A stretch of 64,000 nucleotides of DNA. Origin: Carya illinoinensis (Eukaryota; Streptophyta; Magnoliopsida; Fagales; Juglandaceae). Location: assembly GCF_018687715.1 (NCBI RefSeq), contig NC_056759.1, positions 34,996,385 through 35,060,384 on the forward strand, read 5' to 3'. The notes beneath the pieces are model-generated. The model searched no databases. It had not been told where the DNA came from and worked only from the letters and a program-made list of their open reading frames with translations. Made by a program: the position numbers and the translations under genes. Positions 1-11,799 of this stretch are shown here, piece by piece. Numbering within the stretch: the stretch's first letter is position 1; every line of letters begins with the position of its first letter.

Positions 1-402
1 TTGTTTTTTTTCATTTTCTTCAAAAAAAAAAAAAAAACAATGTTACTATTCACATATTTAAGTGGTTTAACATAGCAACCACTTAAATAGACAGATCTTA
101 AAACTTGTCACAACAGTAGGTGTGATTGAGGATGAATGATGCCATTTTTCCAAGGCAAAGTCTAGTAATATTCTTTAGAGCTTCTTTACCTTCACCACAA
201 CGATATAAAAGGTGCAGAAAACTTTAGGCTAACATCTCCTCTAATAAAAGCAAGGGATAGATGTCTCCCAAAGAAACCCTTCACTCCAAGTTTTCAGTTG
301 CTTCTACTCGTTTATCTGTAGCGTCGATTCCAAAGTAACCTCTCCCACCGATAATACCCCTGACATACCACCCGTATACATTTTTGGACGTAATTTAACA
401 GG
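1..402. other. Upstream flank without a recognised gene
   Basis: No coding region is convincing here. The stretch starts with T and A homopolymer runs (about 1-40). Reading frames just before 403 give short peptide-like stretches that could be the older 5' part of the decayed frame at 403-1000, but no start codon, splice pair or domain can be fixed. Confidence 0.4.
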
Positions 403-1000
403 ATGGATCAAAGAGAACACCAGATGCAATCTTTGAGCATTTGCCAGAGGCTGTTCTACTTCATCTTGAAAAGCTTTGCATCACAAGCCTTCAAGATCGT
501 GACTTTGGGCCCTCCTCTGAACCCCGGTTCACCCCAAGTGCCTATTTCCAGTGCTGCACATGATGGAGCTGGCTCAAAGAGTGACCATCCAATGGCTCAA
601 GGAAGAAGACCCTGTGAAGCTGCACTTTCCGGAGTTAAGGCTGAGCTCGAGCAAGGCAATGCTTCAGGGAATTTAGGGCCTTTTGGTTCCCATGGCAGGG
701 AGTTCCCACCAGTCCAATACGCTGATTCTTCCGTGAATTCTGGAAAAAGGTCAGAAGAAGAAGAAGGAATGTCATCTGCAGCTGTAGCACAACCCAAAGC
801 TCCAAAGAAAATGGTTAGCATGAATGACGTGGTGGAGGAGATGAGCACACCCAAGAAGAACAAGAAAATGAATAAGAATACCAAAAATTTAACTTCGTTA
901 GAGCGTGAGGAAGATGATCCAAAGCCTTTGCGATCGATTGAAGGTGGGGTCTAAGCTAAATCAAAAGTCCGATTCGTTTATGAATCATAGTAGGGAGGGA
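403..1000 (+). pseudogene. Decayed lysine/acid-rich coding fragment
   Basis: I do not recognise the family. An open frame runs from 403 to 954. Its second half (from about 770) has protein-like composition: a Lys-rich patch (PKKNKKMNKNTKN) followed by an acidic stretch and the motif DDPKPLRSI. Right after RSI the frame runs into a stop at 952. Shifted by one base it continues as LKVGSKLNQKSDSF to a stop near 1000, so a single-base deletion around 931 is the simplest reading. The first part of the frame may be artificial, because another frame from about 405 also reads like protein (FEHLPEAVLLHLEKL). The most likely status is a gene relic with at least two frame changes. A spliced gene with small introns is the alternative. 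Confidence 0.35.
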
Positions 1001-2569
1001 TGAGTACTCAATGTTCTTCATGCATGTTATTTGAATATAATGCGTTGGCTGATATGACTATGAACTATATGGATTTGATTGCAACTTACAAATATGATTA
1101 CGTTCAATTGAAAAATTGCAGCACAAATGAATTATATATACAGATATTAAGGTTCTTATTTCGTTTTACAAGCTTCAAATTCATGAGTTTGCAACTTCGA
1201 TCATTAGTTGGGTCATTCTGAGAGATTTTGGACCAAAGAACCTAACATTTTTTTGGGATTTGCCAACCACTCAAGAAAAGTTTATCAGGATGTGGAATCA
1301 CGACCTAACCATGTTCAACTCATGCAGTATGATATCCACCAGAGGGAAAGAGCCAAACAGGATTCATGGTGTAGAACTGAATTCCCTCGCAATCTATCCA
1401 TCACCTTTTCTATTTTTCTCTTTTATAATCAAATGTCACCTCTTTAGTTATTTGACGTAGATACGTATTTCTATTAATTTGATCTACCATTAAAAGTTGA
1501 GAGCTCTATAGAGGTTAATGGGATAGCAGGAACTTTACAATTGTAGTATATGCCATGTCCAATCTTGAAGTTGGGCCGGCCACCTAGTGCTACAAAGAAT
1601 CTAGTCTATGTTTTGTTTAGGTAATTGCTAGCCTATGGTTATTTTTTGAAGCACCGCCAAGGATGTCCTTCTATGTTCCAAAACGAAATTTCATAGTCAC
1701 CTGCTAAACTATCAGCATTTCTTATCTCACAAGAAGAATCGTGGAAGTAGGGAGAGGAGCTGTCCCTTTCTACACAGTGACTTCCACTAGCTACCGCCCC
1801 TTCAACCGTCCTTGCTTTTTATACCTTTTAAAAAAAAAATTTATGTGCATTCATTTTACGTATTTTTTTGTGAATTTTATTAATATGATTAGTTGTATAT
1901 TAAAAAAATTGATTCAATTAATCATATCAATGAAGTATATAAAAAATATATAAAATGATTATACATAACATTACTCATTTTTTAAAACATAGGCATTGGA
2001 TTTTGGCTATCTGCTCAAAACTTGAATTCTATATTAGATTAATATCTCATGCTTTATAATAATAAAATATTATTATTTTTATGTACTTTTTAATGCATAT
2101 CTTTTTATTTCTCTTAAATACTTTTTTATACTATATTTATAATCTTTGGCAACTCATACATCAAAATACATAACATCAGTCAAATTAACTTATGATAAAT
2201 ACGTCGTATCATATATAATAAGATATAAATGAGACAGTGATGTGGTGGTATATACTATTACTCATAACCAAAACATAAAAGACAGTATTAGGAATTTAGC
2301 TTATGATCTAACTTGATTTGAAAGAGTGCTGTCTAGAATTTTTTTTTTATTTGATTTTGCTAAAATGTTGATGTTGTCATGTCTATTCATTCTTATTTTT
2401 TTAAAAAAGTCGATGTCACATGTCCAATAGTAACCTTTTTTCACTTTTATTAAAAAATCTTCACTTATAGCAGTGGAATACCAAAAGAAAAAATAAAGAC
2501 CCTGAAATCTTAAACATCAAGAATAAAGATTCTCCAATACCCAACAATCAATCCCACGATCCAAAAACA
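1001..2569. other. AT-rich intergenic DNA
   Basis: Only short frames without domains are present. From about 1800 onwards the sequence is low-complexity AT-rich DNA with A and T runs. Nothing else is recognised. Confidence 0.5.
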
Positions 2570-2960
2570 AAATTCAACATAGAATAAAAAGAACACCAAG
2601 TTTATCCAATCGACAAATGCCTCGAATAGGACCATGCAAAAAAGAGTCATCACAAAAATCTGAATTAATTCCTTGCGTGCCTTGTTTAGCCAGAAAGTCT
2701 GCAACCATATTTGCCTCTCTAAAAATGTGTTGAAAGCGAAAATTAAGCTCACTACAATAGTTGTAATTTCTTTTAAAAAATTTCAAAAGAACCAATATTT
2801 ATACACTCCCGATACCAGCCACCCAACTATGACCATTGAGTCTGACTCTACAAAAACATATCTCAATCCCAGTTGCCGACATAGCCGAAGCCCATCAAAG
2901 AGCACTCTGCACTCCGCAATGGTATTCATCACATGACCATAAGAGTGAACAAATACCGTC
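2570..2960 (-). mobile_element. LINE retrotransposon 3' fragment (RNase H domain)
   Basis: Read on the minus strand, 2940 to about 2800 encodes AECRVLFDGLRLCRQLGLRY followed by VFVESDS, the usual middle of the RNase H domain at the C terminus of plant LINEs, with the acidic residue of the ESDS motif. After a frame change it continues at 2795-2640 with HIFREANMVADFLAKQG, the conserved C-terminal RNase H segment (REAN..AD..AK.G). Reverse transcriptase is absent and the frame is broken, so this is a dead 5'-truncated relic. Confidence 0.75.
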
Positions 2961-3084
2961 ACAACTCTATCTTGAGAGTTCCCAATAATCTATTCATTAC
3001 TATTTATAAATAGTATATTACTATTAACAAACTATTTGTTATTCTTTTTGTAACTATTTTGAGATCATATCAAACGTAACTTTA

Positions 3085-3294
3085 TTGCCTGTAAAACTGG
3101 AAGGCAAAACTGGAAAAGAGATCTGGCTTGCTTTTGGCGAAACATTAGGAGGGCATATGCCCAGGTTTGGTAGAACCAGTACTCTTGCAGCATTTGATTG
3201 GAGGATTGAGGATTACAAAACATCTCTTATTACTTTTTTATTCGATGTTCAAAAGTATGCACAGCAGCATTACTCTCTTCAATCAGTGTCATGA
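3085..3294 (+). other. Unrecognised short open frame
   Basis: A 69-codon frame encodes a peptide of fairly even amino-acid composition with an opening stretch MPVKLEGKTGKEIWLAFGE and a middle FDWRIEDYK. This is richer in charged and aromatic residues than the AT-rich noise around it. No family is recognised. It follows the LINE relic by about 120 bases and precedes a MITE, so it may be an exon fragment of a lost gene or transposon. Confidence 0.2.
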
Positions 3295-3426
3295 TTGAAG
3301 AGATAATAAAAAGAAAATCTTCTTTGTCTTTTTAAAATGAAAGATTTAAAAGATTTATGAAAGATTGAGGGATGGTATTATTATATTCTTGCAATCAAAT
3401 TAACCTGAGTGTCTATTTTATAAAAG

Positions 3427-3595
3427 ACAAATATTATATATAATTGTGAAATTTATAAATATCGCATAATCATTTTGAAAAAAAGTGTGATCTACGATTA
3501 AAAAGTTAGTTTTTTTCATGTAGATCTCGTATTAATTTATTTTTTTTAAAGAGATTATGCGACGCTTGCATAATCACGAGTGTAAATATCATTTC
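3427..3595. mobile_element. MITE, family A copy 1
   Basis: The stretch is an imperfect palindrome. Its left end (ATATCGCATAATCATTTTGA) is roughly the reverse complement of the right part (GAGATTATGCGACGCTTGCA), and the middle contains ACGATTAAAAAGTTA and TGTAGATCTCGTATT. The same core occurs at 29530-29705, 30780-30950 and 61593-61755. There is no coding capacity. Flanking target duplications are not clear by eye. Confidence 0.55.
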
Positions 3596-3927
3596 TCTTC
3601 ATAAAATAGATAGAAGGAGAAAATAAAATTTTTATTTATTTTATATTATTAATGTGATAAGATTTAATTTATATGAAAAAAATTTATAAATTTAAATATT
3701 ATAAATTAATTTAATGGTATCCCATCAATAATATATGTATATTCTCACACCCATCTACCAATAGAATGTCTGAACAAAAACGTTTCGAAATTTCATTCTC
3801 TCTGTTGTTCCGAAAGAATCACTTTCGTCTCGGGAGAAAAGCATGAAAAAAGAGAGATTCCGGTTTTTTCGGCCGATACCCAATACCCAAAATCAAAAGG
3901 CAGCGAAATTAAGCGGTCGAAGTCAAA

Positions 3928-6900
3928 ATGGGTGCTGCCTATTCGTCATGCTCTTCTCTCTCCCTCGCTTTTCCCACGGTTACCCTATACTCCTCACCCG
4001 TCACTACCTCATCGCAATCCTATCCCAGATCAAAACCAAAACCTTTTTCGTCCACACTTGACAAAATCTGCAATACCCGTTTCATAGAACCGGTAAAAAT
4101 CATGGCCCAGAGCTCGTTTCCTTGTTCGGGTTTGGCTGTGAATTGTGGGAAAGTTGAGGAGGTGGAGAACCAAGAAGAGGGGACTACAAGAAAACCCGTG
4201 ATTGAGTATCACGGGATTGATCAAGTTTTGGTCGAGGAGATGGTGTATGAAGCTCTTGTTTGGAGCTCTCTCCATGGCCTAGTTGTTGGCGACAAGTCTG
4301 TACAGGTCACTGGACAAAAAGGATAATTCTTTTTATTCTCTCTGTTTCTCGATCAGTTTGGTGGTGCTTAAAAGATTTTCTTTTGGTTGTTTACGACCGA
4401 TTTTCTTCATCGGTAATGACCGTTTTGGTGGCCATCATTTGAGTCTAGTCGTGTGATGGCCAGATGCGAAGTGCGGAATAATTTTCTTAAAAGCTAGAGG
4501 TTACATCGTTACTCATATTGATTTGATAGGAAGTTGTTTGTTGCCCAGCAAAGAAGAAAATTGAATTTTGCTTTCTTTTTACTTTCTTTCTTGGAGAATG
4601 ATATAGGAAATTATGCGCTGTCAGCTGTGTGTTTTCTATGAAGAAGTTTTAAATTTAATTATCGAGACTTGAATTTGATGTTTGGGTTCTAAAAATCACA
4701 GAGATCGGGAAAAGTGCCCGGTGTAGGCTTGGTTCATGCCCCATTTGCCTTACTGCCCATGCCATTCCCAGAGAATCAATGGAGGCAGGCGGTTGAGTTG
4801 ACCCCCATTTTTAGTGAACTTGTCGATCGCGTGAGTTTGGATGGAAAATTTCTACAGGAGTCATTGTCCAGGTACTCTCTCTTTTCTCTCCATCTTATGC
4901 AAACAAAAACGCACACTTCTTTTATTTTTGTGTCATTAACTTAATGTACAAAGCAAGCAGCTTAATTTATTCAACCCAACAAAGCAAAAGCCTACTCTCT
5001 TGGAATGCATCAAATAAGCTCTACTATTTCACCCTTCTTGGTTATTATTGCTGAATAAGATGCTTTTCTTTTTGACTGCCATTACCAATCCTCTTTGGTT
5101 TATCCCTTCCAAGTTTTAGACACTGTAGAGCTAGAAGTAAATTAACTTTGTCCACTTAAGCAATTGTTTCTCCTCAACAAGCATGTTGGCCATTTCCCTC
5201 TTGTTCCTATTTTCTTGCTAACATATGGAGATTTACCCTACCGATAAAAAATAAGTATGTGTATATATATATTATAAGTATTCAATTTACATAGAACTAT
5301 TAGCATGTATCAAATTATGGCATCTAAGCACTTTATTAGGTGTGCTCTACACACTCGCTTGAAAATAGACTTCATATATATATATATATGGAGATTTACT
5401 CTTTAAAGTTCCTATCTTGCCACACTTTCATTTTAGGGCTGGTTTGGATGCCCAGATAAGTATCTCATCTGGGCTGTATGGTCCAGAAGTTTTGCCTATC
5501 CAAATGGTATATTTTATCTTTAAGTTTTGAAAATATCACTTAAATAAAAAGTGCAAAACAGTGTAAAACTGACAGTGAACAGTGCAAAATGACATAAACA
5601 GTGTAAAACAGTAAATGAACAGTGCAAAATCTCAAGTGAACGGGTACTCTCCTAACCATGGGACCTACACCTTTTTCAAATCACAAAAAGTAAAATTATC
5701 TCATTTTATCTCACTATCCAAACACACTTTTTTTACAAATTATTTAATCTCATCTTAATTCAAAAATTTCACCACTATTTAAAATATCTCATCTGAACTG
5801 CGTAACCAAACGAGGCAATGTATTCATAATTTTGATCCTTATCCTAATTAGTTGGGACTAAGGATTTTTTCTATTATTGAATTCTTATAGTTGGAGTTGA
5901 TTGGGAATTTGATAAGTCAGAGTGACAAATTGGTCTCTAGCACTGCATCAATCTCCTATTTCAGAATACGTTGCCCTCAAATGCTGTCAGCCGGATTTTC
6001 CCAATCAGCTCCCCAAGTGATCCTTGTTTTGGGACTTGACGAGGAACTTCAAGCTTTCCATGCTCTTATTAGGGCTGACAACTTTTTACACGACCCATGA
6101 ACCTGGCGGAGATTAAAGGGTTACGGCCCTTTGGCAACACAACTGTTATAAGATATTCTCATATATTTCCTTCCCAAACAATATTCAAACACAAAATACT
6201 TCTCATACTTTGACGCGACATGAACATGGCCCATGAACTTGAATTGCCACCCATATCTAATATGATGCCCGTGCAAGCATTTACTGGTTTTCCACCATGC
6301 TCAGCCTCTATTCGTTTTCTTCCCTTGTTTTTTAACAATTATTTGCGTCTAAAGTACTTTGCACTACGAGTCCCTTGACATACGTATGGTGTATGCAAAA
6401 TAGTTTCTGCATCTCTAGCTTGTCCTTACTTATACCATATTGGTGTCTTCTTAATTATGCCAATTTTACAATAGTCTTTTTACATCTGTATTGTTTCCCG
6501 TCTATCTACCTTCAGTTTGGTTTCTTCTACTTTCAGACTTCTGTTTTCTTCAGTTTCATGTTTCGTTCCATTGATCAAAGAGATTGAAAATATTTGTGAT
6601 ATTTGTCTTCTATGCTTCACTGCAGAACTAAGAAAGCAGATGCCTTTACCTCTAGACTTCTAGATCTTCATTCCAAGATGCTAGAGATTAATAAGAAAGA
6701 GGTAATCATATATTGTTGGGGGCATATGGACTCCAATCATTTTGAGAGAATTTGTTTTGAGCTTTCTAGAGGTGCTTAGTCGTTTTTGTCGAGTGTGTCC
6801 AAATTCAAGAGAATAATGTTTAAAATAAAAAAATCAAATTTTTGTAATATATAAATTCTCTTTGAATGAATAGTTTTATACATGTTGTATTAGGGCTGCT

Positions 6901-9900
6901 AGGTTCATGATGTGATGAAAGATTAAATGGAATTATTATGGCATATTATGTAGTTTCCAGCTCACCTCACCTAATAACTTTGGTTTTGTAAATTCACTTT
7001 CTATTTGGCATAAAGAAGTAAGTAATTATTATGGTTCAGCTATGGCAAAGTTAATAATCTTTTCTACTTTTATACCTAGGACATACGTTTGGGTTTACAT
7101 CGCTCGGATTATATGCTTGATGAACAAACAAAATTGCTCCTTCAAATAGAGCTGAACACCATTTCATGTTCATTTCCTGGCCTCAGCTCTCGTGTCACTG
7201 AGCTCCACAGGTTGAATGTTTCCAGAATTTACACTTAAAAGTCCTATTTATGAATTTCATTTGAGAATATTTCTTCCTGCTGAGTTTGGTTTGTAATAGT
7301 GGCTGCATAGATGCTCTAAATTCTTGCTTCCACGCTAAACATGTTGTGATGCAGATACTCACAGATTAAGCAAGTCACTAGTGCACCTCGATCAAACAAA
7401 ATGACCCCTTTAGTCTTAGCGAACAAAAACTCAAGGGTGTTCCATAATGAAACGGGGGCCAAAATAATAAGACAAAGGCAGTCATTGAAATGTCCATTTC
7501 GCTTGTCTAGTTGTCGCATTCATTCATCGAGAATGTCTGTGCCATACCTTTTTTATTTATTTTTTATTGACACTGGGTGTCCGAGAACAAAGTCCCGACT
7601 AATTTCAGGGGTGTTCAGGCCCCCGAAAAGGAGTTTCCTGCAAGTGCATCTTGGGTAATTTAAGGAGAAATTCTCTCAATCCGATGGCCCCTAGAAATTG
7701 CTTGCACCCAAGAGGATTTGGATCTTGGGAGAAACCGGCTAATAGTTCTGAGAGCCTTGCCTATTGAAGAGTGATCCACAGTAGCTGTGGGGTAGAAATG
7801 TTGATTGTTAAGTGGTTTTATGAAACGATTTATACTACCAAGACTAAGGCCCTTACCACTTGAGTGAACCCTTAGGGTTAGTCATACCTAAATTGATCTT
7901 AAGCTGCTTTCAGCACCATCTTAGTCATTCTCCTTACTGCTATCAAGGAGCATGGCGGGGGTGTCAACCGGCCAAATGGCATTGTTGACTTCCTACCTGT
8001 GTCATTATGTCCAAACGGTTTGCTGCCTGTTTACCATAAGGATAATAATTCTAACACTTAAGGTATCCAAGAGACGTCATTTTTAAATGGGATAATTAAT
8101 ATAAGGACAAAGAATGACCAACAATTATTTTAACATTGCTCATTCTGCAGAAACTTACTTAATCACTATGGTGAAGTCCTTGGATTAGATCCTAAAAGGA
8201 TTCCTGGAAATAATGCTTATAGTTACTTTGTGGAGGCATTTGCTAAAGCTTGGACTGAGTATAACAACCCCAGGTTAGACAAGAAAATAGTATCAGTCTC
8301 TTTCCTGCTGCAGCATTCACTGGGGTGTTTGTAACAGTGAATAAAATTTTACAGGGCTCTTGTTATGTTTGTGGTTCAGGCTGAAGAACGAAATATGTAT
8401 GACCAACATTGGCTTTCTGCAGTTCTGAAAGAAAGATATCCTTTGCATGTCTATCTCAGACTCCTATGTGTAAAAGACTAGAGGTGCCTCCAAGATATGA
8501 TGAGGGTTGAAAATAAATACGACTTAGCATAATTACATCTGAGCTATTATATCGTGTGTCTTTGAACCTACATGGATAAAAGCATGGGAAAATCATACTT
8601 TCCAAATTGCTTTTACTTTTAACGCACTATATTTTTCCTTTTCCATCCTATCAAGTGTTGGTATATCCATGTTCTTTGTTTGGTAAGAAAGCCTTTTTCC
8701 AGAGCCCAAAGAGTTCAGTTCCTTAGCTTTCTAACACATATAACATTACGGCTATTCGGAAAACAATGGCAGAAATTGATGCAGAAGCGGAACTTCTTTC
8801 GGATGGAACACTTCTTGTGTATGTAGCCTTATGCCTTGAAGTATTGATTAAAATCTCTCATCTAGATTTAATGCTTTACTTTGTTATATTTCTGACTTTA
8901 ATACACCAAAGCTTTCCATTTAAAGGGGTGGCAAAGCAATTGCAGTCATTTATTTCAGAGCTGGGTATGCACCAAATGATTATCCCTCAGAATCAGTAAG
9001 CACTTTTGCTCATTTTCTGCTGCTCAGAATGATGGTTCTTGTGGTGTCTGTAATGTGATTTTTCCATCCTCATTCAAATTGGTTTGTAGGAATGGAGGGC
9101 TAGGCTACTTATGGAGCAGTCATCTGCCATCAAGTGCCCATCAATATCGTATCATTTAGCCGGCACCAAGAAGATTCAACAAGAACTTGCAAAGCCAGAT
9201 GTACTTGAGAGGTATTGCATGATTACCACTTTTTTAAAGTCAAGACATTTTTGGATTTTACTTGGTGCTTTTGGAAGCAATGGTAAAACTATTTTGTTTC
9301 TAATGGCTAAAAAAATGGCCGATAACTAGGTTAAGCAAATCATTTTCAGGTGAAGATGTGATGTACTTTTGAGAGGTATTATTTTGTGACCGAATTATTA
9401 TCAAAAGCCAAAGGGATTTAATTTATTCAAGGGATTCAAATCATGAAATTATTTATATGGTTTACCAGCTAAAATTGGAAAGTAGTACTTTTATTTCTCT
9501 TGCATACATTTCCTGAATAGTTTTGGCTGGAAGTACTTTTATTTCCCTTTCATATATATCCTCAAAACTGTGTTTCGTTTCTTTTTCGTAAATTTTGTCA
9601 GACGAACAGGTTCGCTCCTTCTGTTTTCTCCCTATAAAGCTTTTGGTTCTCCGCAGGTTTCTTGACAATAAAGAGGACATTGCCAAACTACGGAAATGCT
9701 TTGCTGGATTGTGGAGCTTGGATGATCCGAATATTGTAAAAGAGGCAATTGAAAGACCTGAGTTATTTGTCATGAAACCCCAACGAGAAGGCGGAGGTCT
9801 TATAGTTCACAAACTCAACCCTGCTACTCTTTCCTTTAATATCCTTATTTAGATGTTGTATCATTCCACTTCAGGGAACAATATCTACGGTGCTGATGTG

Positions 9901-10432
9901 AGAGAAGCTCTTCTGAGATTGCAGAAGGAAGGGACAGATGGAAGTGCTGCTTACATTCTTATGCAAAGGATATTCCCAACTGTCTTCCAGACATTTTTAT
10001 TGCGCAATGGAATTTGTCATAAAGATTACGCCGTATCAGAACTCGGTATATATGGTGCTTACTTAAGGTAAATTGTCTTGGCAGTTATCCAATGGAAGAC
10101 CCCTAACCTGCCAAGTGTAGCATATAGGGATCTCTTTAGATGTACATATGTTTCTCCTCAGAAATCACTATATTATGCATCCATTCTGCCAAATGGTTTT
10201 CTTACCCCCATTTTTTTTTTCTTTTCACACTAAACTAGCACTGCCTGAGGCATATTTGTCACATAATTTCATTGCAATCACTTGACAATATTGAACTGGA
10301 ATGTGCAGGAACAAAGACAACGTGATCATGAATGACCAATGTGGTTACTTGCTGCGGACAAAGATATCTTCATCAGATGAAGGTGGTGTTGCAGCTGGAT
10401 TTGCGGTCTTAGATAGTATATATTTGACTTGA
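3928..10432 (+). CDS. GSH2: Glutathione synthetase, 12 coding exons
   Basis: Second enzyme of glutathione synthesis: it joins glycine to gamma-glutamylcysteine using ATP. Exons: 3928-4305, 4702-4871, 6626-6701, 7080-7210, 8151-8273, 8355-8435, 8738-8818, 8926-8995, 9090-9211, 9657-9796, 9875-10067, 10309-10432; phases are consistent and give 562 residues. The whole eukaryotic-type family is visible: [41 protein letters not shown], then the ATP-binding loop [14 protein letters not shown] (about residue 450) and the C-terminal loop EGGVAAGF. The first Met starts a Ser-rich, acid-poor leader typical of a plastid transit peptide. A second in-frame Met at 4102 ([10 protein letters not shown], residue 59) would give a cytosolic form, as is known for plant GSH2. 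Intron 6 appears to be U12-type. Introns 2 and 4 hold a MITE and a SINE. No frameshift or stop was seen. Confidence 0.96.
5436..5816. mobile_element. MITE (GGTTTGGAT type, family B) in GSH2 intron 2
   Basis: The left end GGCTGGTTTGGATGCCCAGA matches imperfectly the reverse complement of the right end (CAGTTC/GCGTAACCAAACGAGG). The interior contains repeated GTGAACAGTGCAAAA units near 5545-5640. Similar elements with GGTTTGGA..TCCAAACC ends occur at 28105-28345, 28360-28555, 36148-36355 and 59305-59630. It is non-coding and lies wholly inside an intron, so it should be spliced out. Confidence 0.55.
7555..7865 (-). mobile_element. SINE copy in GSH2 intron 4, antisense and interrupted
   Basis: On the minus strand the start near 7865 reads CTCAAGTGGTAAGGGCCTTA, a tRNA-like A-box region. 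After about 110 unrelated bases it continues from about 7730 with CAAATCCTCTTGGGTGCAAG, GGGGCCATCGGATTGAG, GGAAACTCC and a GGACACCCAGTGTCAATAAA tail. The order and phrases match copies at 60936-61170 and 63215-63440. The roughly 110-base interruption is a secondary insertion or rearrangement. Confidence 0.6.
8436..8737 (+). other. U12-type AT-AC intron of GSH2
   Basis: After ...GCAGTTCTGAAAGAAAG no GT donor is available. The intron begins ATATCCTTTG, which matches the minor-spliceosome AT-AC donor consensus ATATCCTT. At its end TTCCTTAGC (8719-8727) matches the U12 branch-site consensus TTCCTTAAC at eight of nine positions, and the acceptor is AC at 8736-8737, about 12 bases after the branch A. 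Joining there keeps the frame and gives [18 protein letters not shown], which has the length expected of the family at this point. Confidence 0.8.
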
Positions 10433-11799
10433 TGGAGCCTGCCTTTAAGTCTTCCTCTCAATTAAACGTAAAGAATGTGTCATGATCTTGATATTGGATT
10501 GGGCATCAAATTGAGAGTAAAGCATTTCCCTTGGTAACAGTTTTTGTGGGCGACTGTAGCTCTACATTTTTAGTCTATCAGAATACAGGGCCACAGGCCT
10601 TTTGGTACCTCAATAACAACGAGCGGTGACACTGCCCATGTGCAGTTTGCACCTTTTATTACAAAGTGCAAAGCAAATTCTGGAATTGAATTGATGGGAT
10701 GATTGAGATGGTGGATGTTTTCTTCTTTGTGAGATTTTATTTCGAAGTTGCTTAATATTTGTAGTTAGTCCCTACAATCTGGGAATAATGCTATACACTA
10801 CACCATCATCTCACTTGCATCCTACTATATATGATGTGGTGTATTTATCACCATTTGATTATAAATTGAATGACCAAGCTTGTCACTAGTGTGTTCTCCA
10901 TACCGATATGGAAGTAGTATTATTCCTTTCAAAATATGTGGTGACTGCTAACAAGGTGGCTACGGAGTAACCTTGAATTGTGAAACAAGTCAGTTGCAAA
11001 ATAGATTGTAAAATAGTTCTATTTGTATTATTTGATCTCTCATAATACAAACTTACGATAACTGAGCAATAGCTCAACTTCCAAGTTTCACCAAGCAAAT
11101 CTTGAAAGGCTATATTTTCTCAGGAATTGACAATTTCTACTTAGAGAATAACTATAATTATACTGCTACCAACTGTCCCGGAGTAAGTATCGAATAACAT
11201 AGACACATAGTGGTACCTATGCGGCACATCCACTCTGACTTCAAGCATGTGTGGCCTACCCTAACTGTTAGACATCTAAATAAACATCCCTTCGTTGTAT
11301 TAGAAGAACAAAGGAAGTTTTATTTTGAAAAGTCCAAAAAGAAGTAAATATTTTCCGCTGTTGGTGTTATCTCCCTTTCCTATATTGCACCCTGCACCAC
11401 CAAGTTTGGATATACCGAGCTGCTGGTAGTAGTATAGTATTCCCTTAGCCCATTGTCAGCAAAAAGGAAAAACACAGATAAATATATACTCACAGCCTTG
11501 TATTCACCGAATAAGGAACTTTGCAGGCCTCTAACTTCAATAAGTATCATAGAGTCCAATGCAAGAGAAGTTGGATAAATGATAAATCTAAAAGCATTGA
11601 TTCATTTGATTTATCTGCTCTCCTTTTCTATTGAAGGCAGCCTAACAATGTTTCATTCTTAGAGATAAGACCGCTAGAAAGGCAAATATTAGTAATGTAT
11701 CTATATTCACATGAGATGCCTTTAACCATTAGTTGTACAATCTATGTCACAACCAAAAACCTAACATTCTAGCATACAAGAAAATCATTATAACTAAAT
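10433..11799. other. Convergent intergenic region between GSH2 and the DUF1068 gene
   Basis: Both flanking genes point into this stretch, so it should contain two 3' UTRs. The GSH2 3' UTR probably covers the first 200-350 bases. The region 10785-10880 (ATGCTATACACTACACC, later GTGATGGTGT-like sequence) looks like a decayed MITE. No coding frame with a domain was seen. Confidence 0.5.

Noticed and set aside
597..884. Minus-strand 95-codon frame opposite the decayed frame at 403
   Set aside because: It is a mirror of the Lys/Glu-rich plus frame, giving Phe/Leu runs; no domain.
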